This document shows, piece by piece, positions 1 to 8,237 of a stretch of DNA of 64,000 nt (positions are counted from its first letter, which is position 1; the number at the start of each line of letters is the position of its first letter). This stretch comes from Runella defluvii. GTDB lineage: Bacteria; Bacteroidota; Bacteroidia; Cytophagales; Spirosomataceae. The notes below the pieces were generated by a model. That model ran no database searches and was not told the DNA's origin. It worked only from the letters and a program-made list of their open reading frames with translations. The stretch is from assembly GCF_014195535.1 (NCBI RefSeq), contig NZ_JACIBY010000006.1, positions 124,001 to 188,000 on the forward strand, in the 5' to 3' direction. Both the position numbers and the translations under genes were made by a program.

Positions 1-982
1 CACCAACCCTCGTAGCAACGTAGCCAAGGAAGTTTTCGGGGCGTTTCGCAACGAAGGCTTTATGGTGGGGGCTTATTTTTCAAAACCCGATTGGCATACC
101 GATGATTATTGGTGGTCGTATTTCCCGCCTAAAGACCGTAACCCATCGTACCATCCCAAAAAGTATCCTCAGAAGTGGGAAAGCTTTAAGAAGTTTACCT
201 ACAACCAGATTGAGGAATTAATGAGTGACTACGGAAAGGTGGATATTCTTTGGCTCGACGGCGGCTGGGTTCGTCCGTTTAGCACGATTGACACGACCAT
301 TTCGTGGCAAAAAACCATTCCTTTTGACCAAGACATCGACATGGCCAAAATCGCCAAACGTGGCCGTGAGTTACAACCTGGGCTTTTGGTTGTGGATAGA
401 ACGGTATCAGGTGAGTTTGAAAACTACGTAACACCTGAGCATCAGATTCCTGACAGCTATATGCCCATTCCGTGGGAAACTTGTATGACCATGGGCGACT
501 CTTGGAGCTATGTACCAAAAGAAAATTACAAATCAGCGCGAAAGTTAATTCACATTTTGGCGGATATTGTTTCAAAAAATGGCAATTTGCTACTCAATAT
601 CGCTCCTAGTCCAGAAGGTGATTTTGATGCCGAAGCCTACCAGCGTTTAGAAGAAATTGGCAAATGGATAAAGATAAACGGGGAAGCGATTTACGAAACT
701 CGCGGCGACAATGTGGTTGGCAAACAAGGGAAATTTGTATTTACGCACAAAGGCGACAATGTGACATACGCCATTTACTGCGCCGACGAAAAAGAAAGCT
801 TTCCGCTGTCGTTTGACCTTGAAAAAATAAACTTGACCAAAACTTCAAAAATTAGCCTTTTGGGTTTTCCTGACAACTTAAAATGGGTTCAGAAAGACGG
901 CAAAATTACGGTTCAAGTTCCTCAAAAATTGGCTCAAAAAGTGCCTGGCAGTTACGCTTGGACAATAAAAATAACAAAGTAA
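1..982 (+). CDS. Alpha-L-fucosidase, GH29 (3' part; gene starts left of window)
   Basis: Secreted-type glycosidase expected to remove terminal alpha-L-fucose from glycans. The frame is open to the left edge (codons in phase from base 2), so the true start lies outside the window and the first internal ATG at base 62 is not the start. The visible part holds the GH29 nucleophile motif ILWLDGGW, with the Asp codon at 257-259, then a conserved region with PWETCMTMGDSWSY and the NGNLLLNIAPSPEGDF block, and a C-terminal beta-sandwich ending in YAWTIKI. The second GH29 gene at 2271 shares this layout, including the YAWTFEI end, but the two are clearly diverged. A hairpin follows the stop codon, and an aspartylglucosaminidase-like gene lies 69 bp downstream on the same strand. 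Family assignment is firm; the linkage preference cannot be read from sequence. Confidence 0.9.
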   Translation, partial: TNPRSNVAKEVFGAFRNEGFMVGAYFSKPDWHTDDYWWSYFPPKDRNPSYHPKKYPQKWESFKKFTYNQIEELMSDYGKVDILWLDGGWVRPFSTIDTTISWQKTIPFDQDIDMAKIAKRGRELQPGLLVVDRTVSGEFENYVTPEHQIPDSYMPIPWETCMTMGDSWSYVPKENYKSARKLIHILADIVSKNGNLLLNIAPSPEGDFDAEAYQRLEEIGKWIKINGEAIYETRGDNVVGKQGKFVFTHKGDNVTYAIYCADEKESFPLSFDLEKINLTKTSKISLLGFPDNLKWVQKDGKITVQVPQKLAQKVPGSYAWTIKITK

Positions 983-992
983 GCAAACAAGC

Positions 993-1025
993 ACACCTGT
1001 AAGGTTTTTGAAAACTTGCAGGTGT
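993..1025. terminator. Hairpin between GH29 and asparaginase-like gene
   Basis: An 11-bp stem (993-1003 with 1015-1025, one G-T wobble) encloses an 11-nt loop that contains TTTTTGAAAA. There is no long T-run after it, so it may be a weak terminator or an mRNA 3' stabiliser. Its apex resembles the hairpins at 20951 and 27997. Confidence 0.5.
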
Positions 1026-1051
1026 AAAACGTTCCAAATCAACCTAAAACC

Positions 1052-2110
1052 ATGAAGTCAAGAAGAAGTTTCCTCCGTTGGTCGGCGTTAAGTATGCCCC
1101 TTTTATCAATGGGAAAAGTATTTGCTAAATCATCGCCATCAGTCGTTACCAAACCCATCGTCGTTTCGACTTGGGACAGCGGCTTGCCCGTCAACGCCGT
1201 GGCATGGAAAGTACTAAAACAACCCAACAGCCGCGCCCTTGATGCGGTTGAAGCAGGTGCTCGTTCGATTGAAGATACCATCAATTGCTGCGTTGGCTTG
1301 GGAGGCAACCCCGACCGCGAAGGCAAAGTGACGCTCGACGCCAGCATCATGGACGACAAGTTCAACTGCGGGTCGGTAATGGCATTGGAGCAAATAAAGC
1401 ACCCGATTTCGGTCGCTCGCAAAGTGATGGAAACGACTCCTCACGTTCAGCTTGTGGGCGACGGAGCACTTCAGTTTGCCCTTGAAAGTGGTTTTCAGAA
1501 AGAATCAGGTAAACTGTCGGCCGACGCCGAAAAGACCTACAAACAGTGGCTTAAAAAATCGGAATACAAGCCTGTTATCAACATCGAACAGCAACAGGGT
1601 AAAGGCCAAAAAACCAAAGCTGGCCACGGGCCTTTTGCGCCTAATTTCTTCGACGATGGCAGCTTTAACCACGACACCATGGGTACCATTGCAATGGACG
1701 CCACGGGCAACCTCTCGGGAGCTTGTACGACCAGCGGCATGGGTTTCAAAATGCGCGGTCGCGTCGGCGATTCGCCCATTATTGGGGCAGGTCTGTACGT
1801 GGACAATGAAGTAGGTGCTGCTACGGGTTCTGGTCAAGGCGAAGAAGTGCTTCGCGTAGCAGGCGCTTTTTTGATTGTTGAAATGATGCGCCAAGGCAAA
1901 AGCCCCGAAGAGGCCTGTAAAATTGCAGTAGAGCGGATTGTACGTATCAACCCCACCAAAGCCAAAGATTTTCAGGTAGGTTTTATCGCTATCAATAAGC
2001 AAGGCGAATACGGTGCCTATTCTCTCCATCACGGGTTTAGCTATGCCGTTACTCTCGCCGACGATGGTGGCAAGGTGTTTATGGCCAAGAGCCACTTTCC
2101 AAAAGCTTAA
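1052..2110 (+). CDS. N4-(beta-N-acetylglucosaminyl)-L-asparaginase-like Ntn hydrolase
   Basis: Expected to cleave the GlcNAc-Asn bond left after glycoprotein breakdown (aspartylglucosaminidase), or a related asparaginyl bond. The 352-residue protein has a Tat signal (SRRSFLRW at residues 3-10, then a hydrophobic stretch), so it is probably exported folded. The autocatalytic site is visible as NHDTMG with Thr209 (codon 1676-1678), the residue that becomes the N-terminal nucleophile of the beta chain. The following region, with CTTSGMGFKMRGRVGDSP and GAATGSGQGEE, matches substrate-binding loops of the family. It lies between two GH29 fucosidases; removal of core fucose is required by the lysosomal enzyme, which fits the context. 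Plain type III asparaginase or isoaspartyl peptidase is the main alternative, but the HDTMG context and the Tat signal favour aspartylglucosaminidase. Confidence 0.88.
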   Translation: MKSRRSFLRWSALSMPLLSMGKVFAKSSPSVVTKPIVVSTWDSGLPVNAVAWKVLKQPNSRALDAVEAGARSIEDTINCCVGLGGNPDREGKVTLDASIMDDKFNCGSVMALEQIKHPISVARKVMETTPHVQLVGDGALQFALESGFQKESGKLSADAEKTYKQWLKKSEYKPVINIEQQQGKGQKTKAGHGPFAPNFFDDGSFNHDTMGTIAMDATGNLSGACTTSGMGFKMRGRVGDSPIIGAGLYVDNEVGAATGSGQGEEVLRVAGAFLIVEMMRQGKSPEEACKIAVERIVRINPTKAKDFQVGFIAINKQGEYGAYSLHHGFSYAVTLADDGGKVFMAKSHFPKA

Positions 2111-2121
2111 TCAAACCCCAA

Positions 2122-2160
2122 AAGCCGTCGCTCGTCTCGCATGAGTGGCGGCTTATTTTT
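2122..2160 (+). terminator. Rho-independent terminator after the Ntn hydrolase
   Basis: A 12-bp stem (2122-2133 with 2143-2154, two G-T wobbles, starting AAGCCG and ending CGGCTT) is followed by ATTTTT. It lies 12 bp after the stop codon at 2110. Confidence 0.65.
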
Positions 2161-2270
2161 AGCCCCCCTCTGCGTGCCCTATCTCTGTCTGCATTTGTGA
2201 GAAATAGCTTTCCACACAGAAAGCCACAGATAGAGTCTCACAGAAAACACATAATTTTTCTGTTTCTTCG

Positions 2271-3635
2271 ATGAAAAAATTATTCATTTTCTCTCTTTTT
2301 CTTACTCAATTTACGTTTGCCCAATACCAACCCAACTGGCAAAGCCTCGACCAGCGCCCTACGCCTACGTGGTTTGAAGACGCTAAATTTGGGATATTTA
2401 TTCACTGGGGCGTCTTTTCTGTTCCTGCCTGGGCGACCAAGTCTAATGCCGATGGCTTTGGGAGCGGCTACTCGGAATGGTACTGGCAACGGCTTTTTGC
2501 GCCCAATCTCAAAATTCATCCTGAGTTTGTGGAGTTTCACAAAAAAAACTACGGCAACCGAACGTACCAAGAGTTTTCCCAAGACTTCAAAGCGGAGCTA
2601 TTTAGTCCCGACGATTGGGCCAAGATGTTTGAGCAAGCGGGTGCCAAATACGTAGTACTCACCTCCAAGCACCACGAAGGTTTTACGATGTGGCCTAGCC
2701 CGCAGTCGTGGAACTGGAACGCCGTTGATGTAGGCCCTCACCGTGATTTAGCGGGTGATTTGGCCAAGTCGGTCAAAGCCCGTAATCTTCGGATGGGGTA
2801 TTATTATTCACTGTACGAGTGGTTTAACCCTGTCTATAAGTCGAACGTCAATCAGTACGTCAACGAGCGAATGATTCCGCAGATGAAAGACCTGGTGTCG
2901 CGGTATCAACCCGATGTTCTATGGACCGATGGCGAGTGGGATCATCCTGCTAAAACGTGGCGTAGCGAGGAGTTTTTGGCGTGGCTCTACAACGAATCCC
3001 CCGTTAAAAACAGCATTGTCGTCAACGACCGCTGGGGCAATGACACCAAAAGTCAACACGGGAGTTTTTACACTTCCGAATACGGGCACGGCGGAGCTGA
3101 CAACAAAGAGGTAACGGGCTTTGTTCGTCCTTGGGAAGAATGCCGAGGCATGGGCGAATCGTTTGGATACAACCGCAACGAAAATCTCGATAGCTACCAA
3201 ACGGGCGAGCAGCTCGTCCATCAACTCATTGATATTGTGGCCCGTGGAGGCAATTTATTACTCAACATCGGCCCCACCGCCGACGGTCGCATTCCCGTGA
3301 TTATGCAAGAACGCCTGCACGAAATAGGCAATTGGTTACATGTAAACGGAGACGCCATTTACGGAACACGCAAGTGGGAAAAAGCCCCGCCGTACACCAA
3401 AGATTCGCAGGTTTATTTTACCAAAAAAGGGACTACGTTGTACGCCATCACGCGAAAATGGCAAGACGAAATTGTGATTCAGAATGTTGCCAAACCATCT
3501 AACATTCGATTGTTAGGATTTAAAGGGGCGGTGAAGTATAGCTACAAAAACAACGTGTTACGGATTATAACCCCTTCTGTCAATCCAAGCAACATCCCTT
3601 GTCAATACGCTTGGACGTTTGAAATAACGCCCTAA
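2271..3635 (+). CDS. Alpha-L-fucosidase, GH29
   Basis: Complete 454-residue GH29 enzyme. It opens with a Sec signal peptide (MKKLFIFSLFLTQFTFAQ). The GH29 N-terminal block PTWFEDAKFGIFIHWG follows, then the histidine pair in TSKHHEGFTMW. The nucleophile is in VLWTDGEWDHP, Asp220 (codon 2928-2930), and the downstream block GGNLLLNIGPTADG is typical. The C-terminal 90 residues form the usual beta-sandwich. It is a periplasmic or surface enzyme releasing fucose from glycans. It is a paralogue of the truncated gene at the left edge, with the Ntn hydrolase gene between them, in one direction. Transcription ends facing the convergent peroxidase gene. Which Glu acts as acid/base cannot be fixed without structural alignment, because this residue is poorly conserved in GH29. 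Confidence 0.94.
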   Translation: MKKLFIFSLFLTQFTFAQYQPNWQSLDQRPTPTWFEDAKFGIFIHWGVFSVPAWATKSNADGFGSGYSEWYWQRLFAPNLKIHPEFVEFHKKNYGNRTYQEFSQDFKAELFSPDDWAKMFEQAGAKYVVLTSKHHEGFTMWPSPQSWNWNAVDVGPHRDLAGDLAKSVKARNLRMGYYYSLYEWFNPVYKSNVNQYVNERMIPQMKDLVSRYQPDVLWTDGEWDHPAKTWRSEEFLAWLYNESPVKNSIVVNDRWGNDTKSQHGSFYTSEYGHGGADNKEVTGFVRPWEECRGMGESFGYNRNENLDSYQTGEQLVHQLIDIVARGGNLLLNIGPTADGRIPVIMQERLHEIGNWLHVNGDAIYGTRKWEKAPPYTKDSQVYFTKKGTTLYAITRKWQDEIVIQNVAKPSNIRLLGFKGAVKYSYKNNVLRIITPSVNPSNIPCQYAWTFEITP

Positions 3636-3667
3636 AAGCTTTGCTTATTGGTAAGTTTATCTGTTTA

Positions 3668-3742
3668 CCGTTAATAGGAAGTACGTGTTAAAATTAAGAC
3701 AGGTATTTCCCCATACTCTCTAATCGTCAACCCTATTAACGG
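3668..3742. repeat. Inverted repeat between convergent genes
   Basis: The 11-bp arm CCGTTAATAGG at 3668-3678 is repeated perfectly inverted at 3732-3742, with 53 nt between. Extending outward to 16 bp keeps 14 matches. It fills the gap between the convergent fucosidase and peroxidase genes and could be a long-loop bidirectional terminator. No T-run is evident. Confidence 0.45.
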
Positions 3743-3776
3743 ATAACAAATAACTTTTAACAGACATCTCCTGAGC

Positions 3777-4946
3777 TTAGAATGGATTACTGAATTTCGG
3801 GTCGGAGGCAATGCCCGTATCCGTAAGTGTTTTCATAAAAGCAACAAGTGCGTTTTTCTGGGCTTGCGTCAGGTTCAAACGGCGTGGCTGACCGTTTGGC
3901 CCGCGCAACTGAGGTGCCAAATTAGCGTGAGGTTTTACTTGACTATTATAGTGTTCAACTACTTGTTCGAGGGTTGCAAAGCGTCCATCGTGCATATAAG
4001 GTGCTGACTTTTCTATGCCACGCAACGAAGGCACTTTGAATAAACCATTTTGGGCGGCATTTTTGGTAATTGCCCCAACGCCATTGTCGGTTGAGACTAC
4101 ATCTAAGCCATTATTGCGAGCCCCTGCTGCCGTAAACGTTTCCGTTCCGTGACATGCACCACAGTTGCCTGGCCCAAAAAACAATTGTTTCCCTTCATTT
4201 TCTTCAGCTGTAAAGTTGGCAAAATTCGTCGTTGTCGGGTTTTGATTAGGAGCTAAAGCCGCCCTACCCGTATCGTATTTGGTTCGGTACGACACCATCG
4301 AACGGATAAACTGTGCCAACGCCCTAACGACGCGAGCCGAGTCGATGGTCGGTGTTCCGTACGCATTTTGGAATAGGCTTGGGTAATAATTCAAGGTTCG
4401 GAGCTTTGCCACGGCGCTTGGCATTGTCATGCCCATTTCTACGGGGTGAATAATTGGCTGTGAAGCTTGGGCTTCGGCCGAAGCCGAACGCTCATCCCAA
4501 AAAAAGCGTCCATTTGGATAATAGCGCGCATTGATGAGCGACATGGAGTTGCGGGTAGTAAGCCCTCCTGCAAACCCTCGGCTAAAGCGAGCAGGGTCCG
4601 AAAACGAATTGGCCTGCTGGTGACACGAGGCACACGAGGTAGTGTTGTTCAGGCTCAAGCTTTTATCATAAAAAAGCACCCGTCCGAGTGTAGCCCCCTG
4701 ATCCGTAATCGGGTTGTTAGGCGGGGTGTTGTTTTGACCAGCAACTTGCGGACTAGTGAGGTAAGCGGGCAGCACTTGAGCCGCGTAGTTGAAAAGGGTC
4801 GCTGGCAGTACAGGAACAGCATCGGCCCGAGCGTTACGGTCGTTCATACCAGTAGTCGCTTCGGTCATGACGTTTTCTTGTTGGCAAGCTACGGTTACTC
4901 CAAAAACCGCAGCCGCGACGACGACTCCAAGGGCATTTGTTTTCAT
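3777..4946 (-). CDS. Di-heme cytochrome c peroxidase (CcpA/MauG family) lipoprotein
   Basis: Predicted periplasmic di-heme peroxidase reducing hydrogen peroxide with electrons from small c-type cytochromes. An ATG at 4973 is possible, but the ATG at 4946 gives a clean lipoprotein signal (MKTNALGVVVAAAVFGVTVAC, Cys21), so I chose it (389 residues). Two covalent haem motifs are visible: CASCH at residues 105-109 and CGACH at 262-266. The spacing and surrounding blocks (GRVLFYDKSLS; NGRFFWDERS; MHDGRFATLEQVVEHY) are those of bacterial di-haem peroxidases. It stands alone, convergent with the fucosidase and co-directional with the MFS gene upstream, and shows no functional link to the glycan genes. 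A MauG-like oxidase role on a protein partner cannot be excluded. Confidence 0.9.
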   Translation of the reverse strand: MKTNALGVVVAAAVFGVTVACQQENVMTEATTGMNDRNARADAVPVLPATLFNYAAQVLPAYLTSPQVAGQNNTPPNNPITDQGATLGRVLFYDKSLSLNNTTSCASCHQQANSFSDPARFSRGFAGGLTTRNSMSLINARYYPNGRFFWDERSASAEAQASQPIIHPVEMGMTMPSAVAKLRTLNYYPSLFQNAYGTPTIDSARVVRALAQFIRSMVSYRTKYDTGRAALAPNQNPTTTNFANFTAEENEGKQLFFGPGNCGACHGTETFTAAGARNNGLDVVSTDNGVGAITKNAAQNGLFKVPSLRGIEKSAPYMHDGRFATLEQVVEHYNSQVKPHANLAPQLRGPNGQPRRLNLTQAQKNALVAFMKTLTDTGIASDPKFSNPF

Positions 4947-5076
4947 AGATAGAAGTTGGTTTGAGGTAAACACTTAACCCTTAGATGCCAGTCGATATAA
5001 AAACTTGCGGCCTCAGGCATTTTTTTTTACAAAAACCAACTTCCTACCCTATCTCTTTGAAAAATAGCTATCTAAT

Positions 5077-6315
5077 CTAATCCACAAAATCACGCACTTT
5101 GGGGCGCAAGAAAAGAAGTTGAACCACGACAATCGCTAGCACTACCCCTGCCAAAAGTGCAAAATCTCCTGCCAAGCCGCCTGAATCAGTCGATTTGCCT
5201 AACCACTCGGTGATAAGTGCCCCCGCCATGATTCCCATCATGTTCATAAAACCATAGCCCGTAGCACGGTATTTTGCCGAAACAAATTGACACAAAATTG
5301 GCATGTTGTTGCCATCAAACATCCCAAAACCTAACCCAAAACACATGCCTGCCGCAATCGCGTGGGTAATCGTTGTCCCATAGGCAATGAGTAACAACGC
5401 AGGAATAGTCAACACCAAACCAATGATACTTGTATAAATACGCCCTCGCAAATGCTTTTGTACCCAACGGTCGGATAAATACCCTCCAATGATGACCCCA
5501 ATCAACGACGACAAGGAGGTAGTTATCGTGGAAAGTGGGCCAGCCTGCCCCATTTCTATGTGTAACTTATCGGCAAAGAGCGTAGGCAACCAGTTTTTCA
5601 CCGCCCATCCTGGTAAACTTGGCACCGAGAAAAGAAGCAAAATCAGCCAGAAAGCAGGGTTCCCAAGCAATACGCCGAGCCCTTTGAGCAACGGTACTTT
5701 ATCCTGATTTTTGAGGCTTGCCGTTTCTTCGATTAGTTCGCTTTTATTTTTTTCTCGTAAAAAAACAATCAACACCACCGCATACGCCATCCCAATCATC
5801 CCAAAAGCCTGAAATGCTGTATTCCACGAAAATTTATCGGCGATGGTCGCCCCAAAACCTCCTAAGGCTTGCCCCATGTAGTTTCCTGAAAGGTGAACTC
5901 CAATCGCCATTGAGCGGGTACGTGACGAGTGAAAATCGGCAATCATGGCCAAGCCCGTCGGCATGTAAAGCGCCTCACTAATCCCCATCAAGGCCCGTAA
6001 AACGTACAATTGCGAAAAAGAAGTAGCATACCCCATCGCAAATGTCACTCCCGACCAAACAAACAAACTTCCAACAATCAACCACTTACGATTCAATCGG
6101 TCGCCGATCATTCCCGCTACGGGGCTCATAAACGCATATACCCATAAAAAAACGGCCATCAATCGGCCAAAATTAGTTGCCTGTTGAAGCTCTGCAATGT
6201 CGATTTGCATGGAAGGCCGCATGGTGGCCAACATCTGGCGATCCATGTAATTGAGTAATGCAACGACCCACAGCAGGCCGACCAAAATCCAAGGGTAACG
6301 GGAAGACTTCGTCAT
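5077..6315 (-). CDS. MFS transporter, anion:cation symporter (ACS)-like
   Basis: Inner-membrane major facilitator protein of 412 residues with about 12 predicted membrane segments. The N-terminus (WVVALLNYMDRQMLATMRPSM) and the loop GDRLNRKWLI between segments 2 and 3 match the ACS/hexuronate branch, which imports organic anions such as uronates, sialate or phthalate-type acids. The substrate cannot be called from sequence. It is transcribed away from the double SGNH hydrolase gene, sharing a 135-bp control region, so the two may be co-regulated and the transporter may import a product of the glycan-degrading enzymes here. The ATG at 6315 is the only good start. Confidence 0.82.
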   Translation of the reverse strand: MTKSSRYPWILVGLLWVVALLNYMDRQMLATMRPSMQIDIAELQQATNFGRLMAVFLWVYAFMSPVAGMIGDRLNRKWLIVGSLFVWSGVTFAMGYATSFSQLYVLRALMGISEALYMPTGLAMIADFHSSRTRSMAIGVHLSGNYMGQALGGFGATIADKFSWNTAFQAFGMIGMAYAVVLIVFLREKNKSELIEETASLKNQDKVPLLKGLGVLLGNPAFWLILLLFSVPSLPGWAVKNWLPTLFADKLHIEMGQAGPLSTITTSLSSLIGVIIGGYLSDRWVQKHLRGRIYTSIIGLVLTIPALLLIAYGTTITHAIAAGMCFGLGFGMFDGNNMPILCQFVSAKYRATGYGFMNMMGIMAGALITEWLGKSTDSGGLAGDFALLAGVVLAIVVVQLLFLRPKVRDFVD

Positions 6316-6361
6316 TAGTTTTAATAGAAAGGTTGAAGGTTAAAAGATGTTCGTTAAAAAT

Positions 6362-6400
6362 ATACGCATCATCCCCTAGTAAATACTATTGAGTGCGTAT
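6362..6400. promoter_or_regulatory. Small inverted repeat in divergent MFS/SGNH control region
   Basis: ATACGCA at 6362-6368 and its inverse TGCGTAT at 6394-6400 are 25 nt apart (32 nt from start to start, about three helical turns) in the gap between two divergent genes. It could be an operator. Short repeats arise by chance, so this is weak. Confidence 0.2.
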
Positions 6401-6450
6401 TTTACTTTAAATTGCTACCGAAATTAAACCCTTACCTCATTCATCCGCCC

Positions 6451-8214
6451 ATGCGCCTGTTCATTACCTTTCTATTCAGTTTAACCGCCTTTCTTGCCTC
6501 TGCCCAATCAAAATTGGTTTGGTGGAAACCTTCCGACAGTATTTTTCCCGTCATCGACGGCCAAGCCTGGTCTAGCGAAATGCGCGACACCATCCAACGT
6601 TTTCCACCGCGCGCCGAAGCCAACGTCCGCAAGGCTGTTTGGAACCTCTCGCGTAACAGCGCAGGGCTTTCGATTCGTTTTATAAGTAATGCTGACCAAA
6701 TCGTCGTTCGCTACAAAGTGACGGGTGCTATCAATATGCCCCACATGCCCTCGACGGGTGTGAGTGGCGTCGATTTGTACGGCATCGACAGCGATGGAAA
6801 TTGGCAGTGGGCCAATGGCAAATACAGCTTCAAAGACACGGTTCAGTACGTTTTTGCCCAACTTCGCCCCAACGACAACTACCACAAGCTCGGCCGCGAA
6901 TATCGCCTCTTTTTTCCTTTGTACAACAGCGTTCGCAATCTGGAGATCGGCGTCCCCGAAGGCAGTTTATTTAAAGTACTCCCTCAGCGCCTCGAAAAAC
7001 CGATTGTGGTTTACGGAACGTCCATCGCCCAAGGCGCTTGCGCTACCCGCCCAGGCATGGCATGGACCAATATCTTGTCTCGAAAGCTGGACCGAACGGT
7101 CATCAATCTTGGATTTTCGGGCAACGGTCGTTTGGAAAAAGAAGTCATTGACCTTATCAATGAGCTTGACGCCAAAGTATTTGTGTTGGATTGTTTGCCG
7201 AACTTGATTGTCCCCATCGTCGACCACCAAGAACTTCAAAAAAGAATCGTCGAATCGGTAAAAGCCCTTCGTGCCAAGCACCCCAACACGCCGATTTTGC
7301 TCACCGACCACGACGGCTACACCGAAGGTTATTTAATGCCTCACCGCCAACCATTGTTTGAGGATGCCAACAAAGACCTGCGCGAAGCTTTGGCACAATT
7401 AGCCAACGAAAAAATTACGGGCGTGTATTCGTTGCCTATTTCCGACATCAACATCGACCACGAAGGAATGGTGGACGGGACACACCCCAACGACATCGGG
7501 ATGATGCGCTACGCCGAGGCGTACGAGAAAAAACTTCGGGAAATTATGCAGGAACCCGCTGGAAAACTCAAAACAGAAATTCCCACCCGCCAAAACCGCG
7601 AACCAGGCAGCTACGTGTGGGAAGACCGCCATTATGATATGCTCCGATTGAACCAAACTGACGCCCCTAAAGTGGTGTTGATAGGCAACTCAATTACCCA
7701 CAATTGGGGTGGAAAACCGCTCAACAACCGCATCAAAGGGGCTGATTCGTGGCAGAAATACGTAGAACCCTACCAAGTTCGCAACTTTGGTTTTGGCTGG
7801 GACCGCGTCGAAAACGTGCTGTGGCGGGTCTATCACGATGAGTTTGACGGCATTACCCCCGAAAAAATTATCATCAACATTGGTACCAACAACCTCCAGC
7901 TCAATACCGACGACGAGATTGTGCAAGGTCTTCGTTTTTTGGTACAAGCCATTCATACACGTCAACCCCAAGCCAAGATTACGCTCTTGGGCATTTATCC
8001 TCGTCGCGAACAAGAGGCCCGCGTGGCAACGCTTAACAAAGCTATCCAAGCTATGACGAAAGCCGAAAAAGTAGGCTTTTCGGACATTGGTAAAGTGTTT
8101 TTACAAAAAGATGGAAAAATCAATGAAAGCCTCTTCTCCGATGGACTTCATCCCAATGCGGCGGGCTATGAAGAAGCAGGCAAACGTTTGGAGCAGGAGT
8201 TGTTGAAGAAGTAA
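6451..8214 (+). CDS. Tandem double SGNH/GDSL hydrolase (secreted esterase)
   Basis: Secreted carbohydrate-esterase-like protein with two SGNH catalytic domains in one chain. An ATG at 6412 is in frame, but the ATG at 6451 begins a proper signal peptide (MRLFITFLFSLTAFLASAQ), giving 587 residues. Residues 20-180 form a beta-sandwich of the SGNH N-terminal type. Domain 1 has YGTSIAQG (Ser191) and DGTHPND (Asp342, His345). Domain 2 begins near 405 with IGNSITHNWGG (Ser414), then INIGTNN and SDGLHPN (Asp564, His567). Both catalytic triads look intact. Such enzymes usually remove acetyl groups from polysaccharides or glycans. The GH116 gene starts 23 bp downstream, so they form an operon. The second domain resembles platelet-activating-factor acetylhydrolase-like esterases. 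Confidence 0.88.
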   Translation: MRLFITFLFSLTAFLASAQSKLVWWKPSDSIFPVIDGQAWSSEMRDTIQRFPPRAEANVRKAVWNLSRNSAGLSIRFISNADQIVVRYKVTGAINMPHMPSTGVSGVDLYGIDSDGNWQWANGKYSFKDTVQYVFAQLRPNDNYHKLGREYRLFFPLYNSVRNLEIGVPEGSLFKVLPQRLEKPIVVYGTSIAQGACATRPGMAWTNILSRKLDRTVINLGFSGNGRLEKEVIDLINELDAKVFVLDCLPNLIVPIVDHQELQKRIVESVKALRAKHPNTPILLTDHDGYTEGYLMPHRQPLFEDANKDLREALAQLANEKITGVYSLPISDINIDHEGMVDGTHPNDIGMMRYAEAYEKKLREIMQEPAGKLKTEIPTRQNREPGSYVWEDRHYDMLRLNQTDAPKVVLIGNSITHNWGGKPLNNRIKGADSWQKYVEPYQVRNFGFGWDRVENVLWRVYHDEFDGITPEKIIINIGTNNLQLNTDDEIVQGLRFLVQAIHTRQPQAKITLLGIYPRREQEARVATLNKAIQAMTKAEKVGFSDIGKVFLQKDGKINESLFSDGLHPNAAGYEEAGKRLEQELLKK

Positions 8215-8237
8215 CATTTTATACCCCCATTTCACTA

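Noticed and set aside
62-64. ATG at base 62 as start of the first fucosidase
   Set aside because: The frame is open further upstream with family-like sequence (TNPRSNVAKEVFGAFRNEGF), so the gene begins outside the window.
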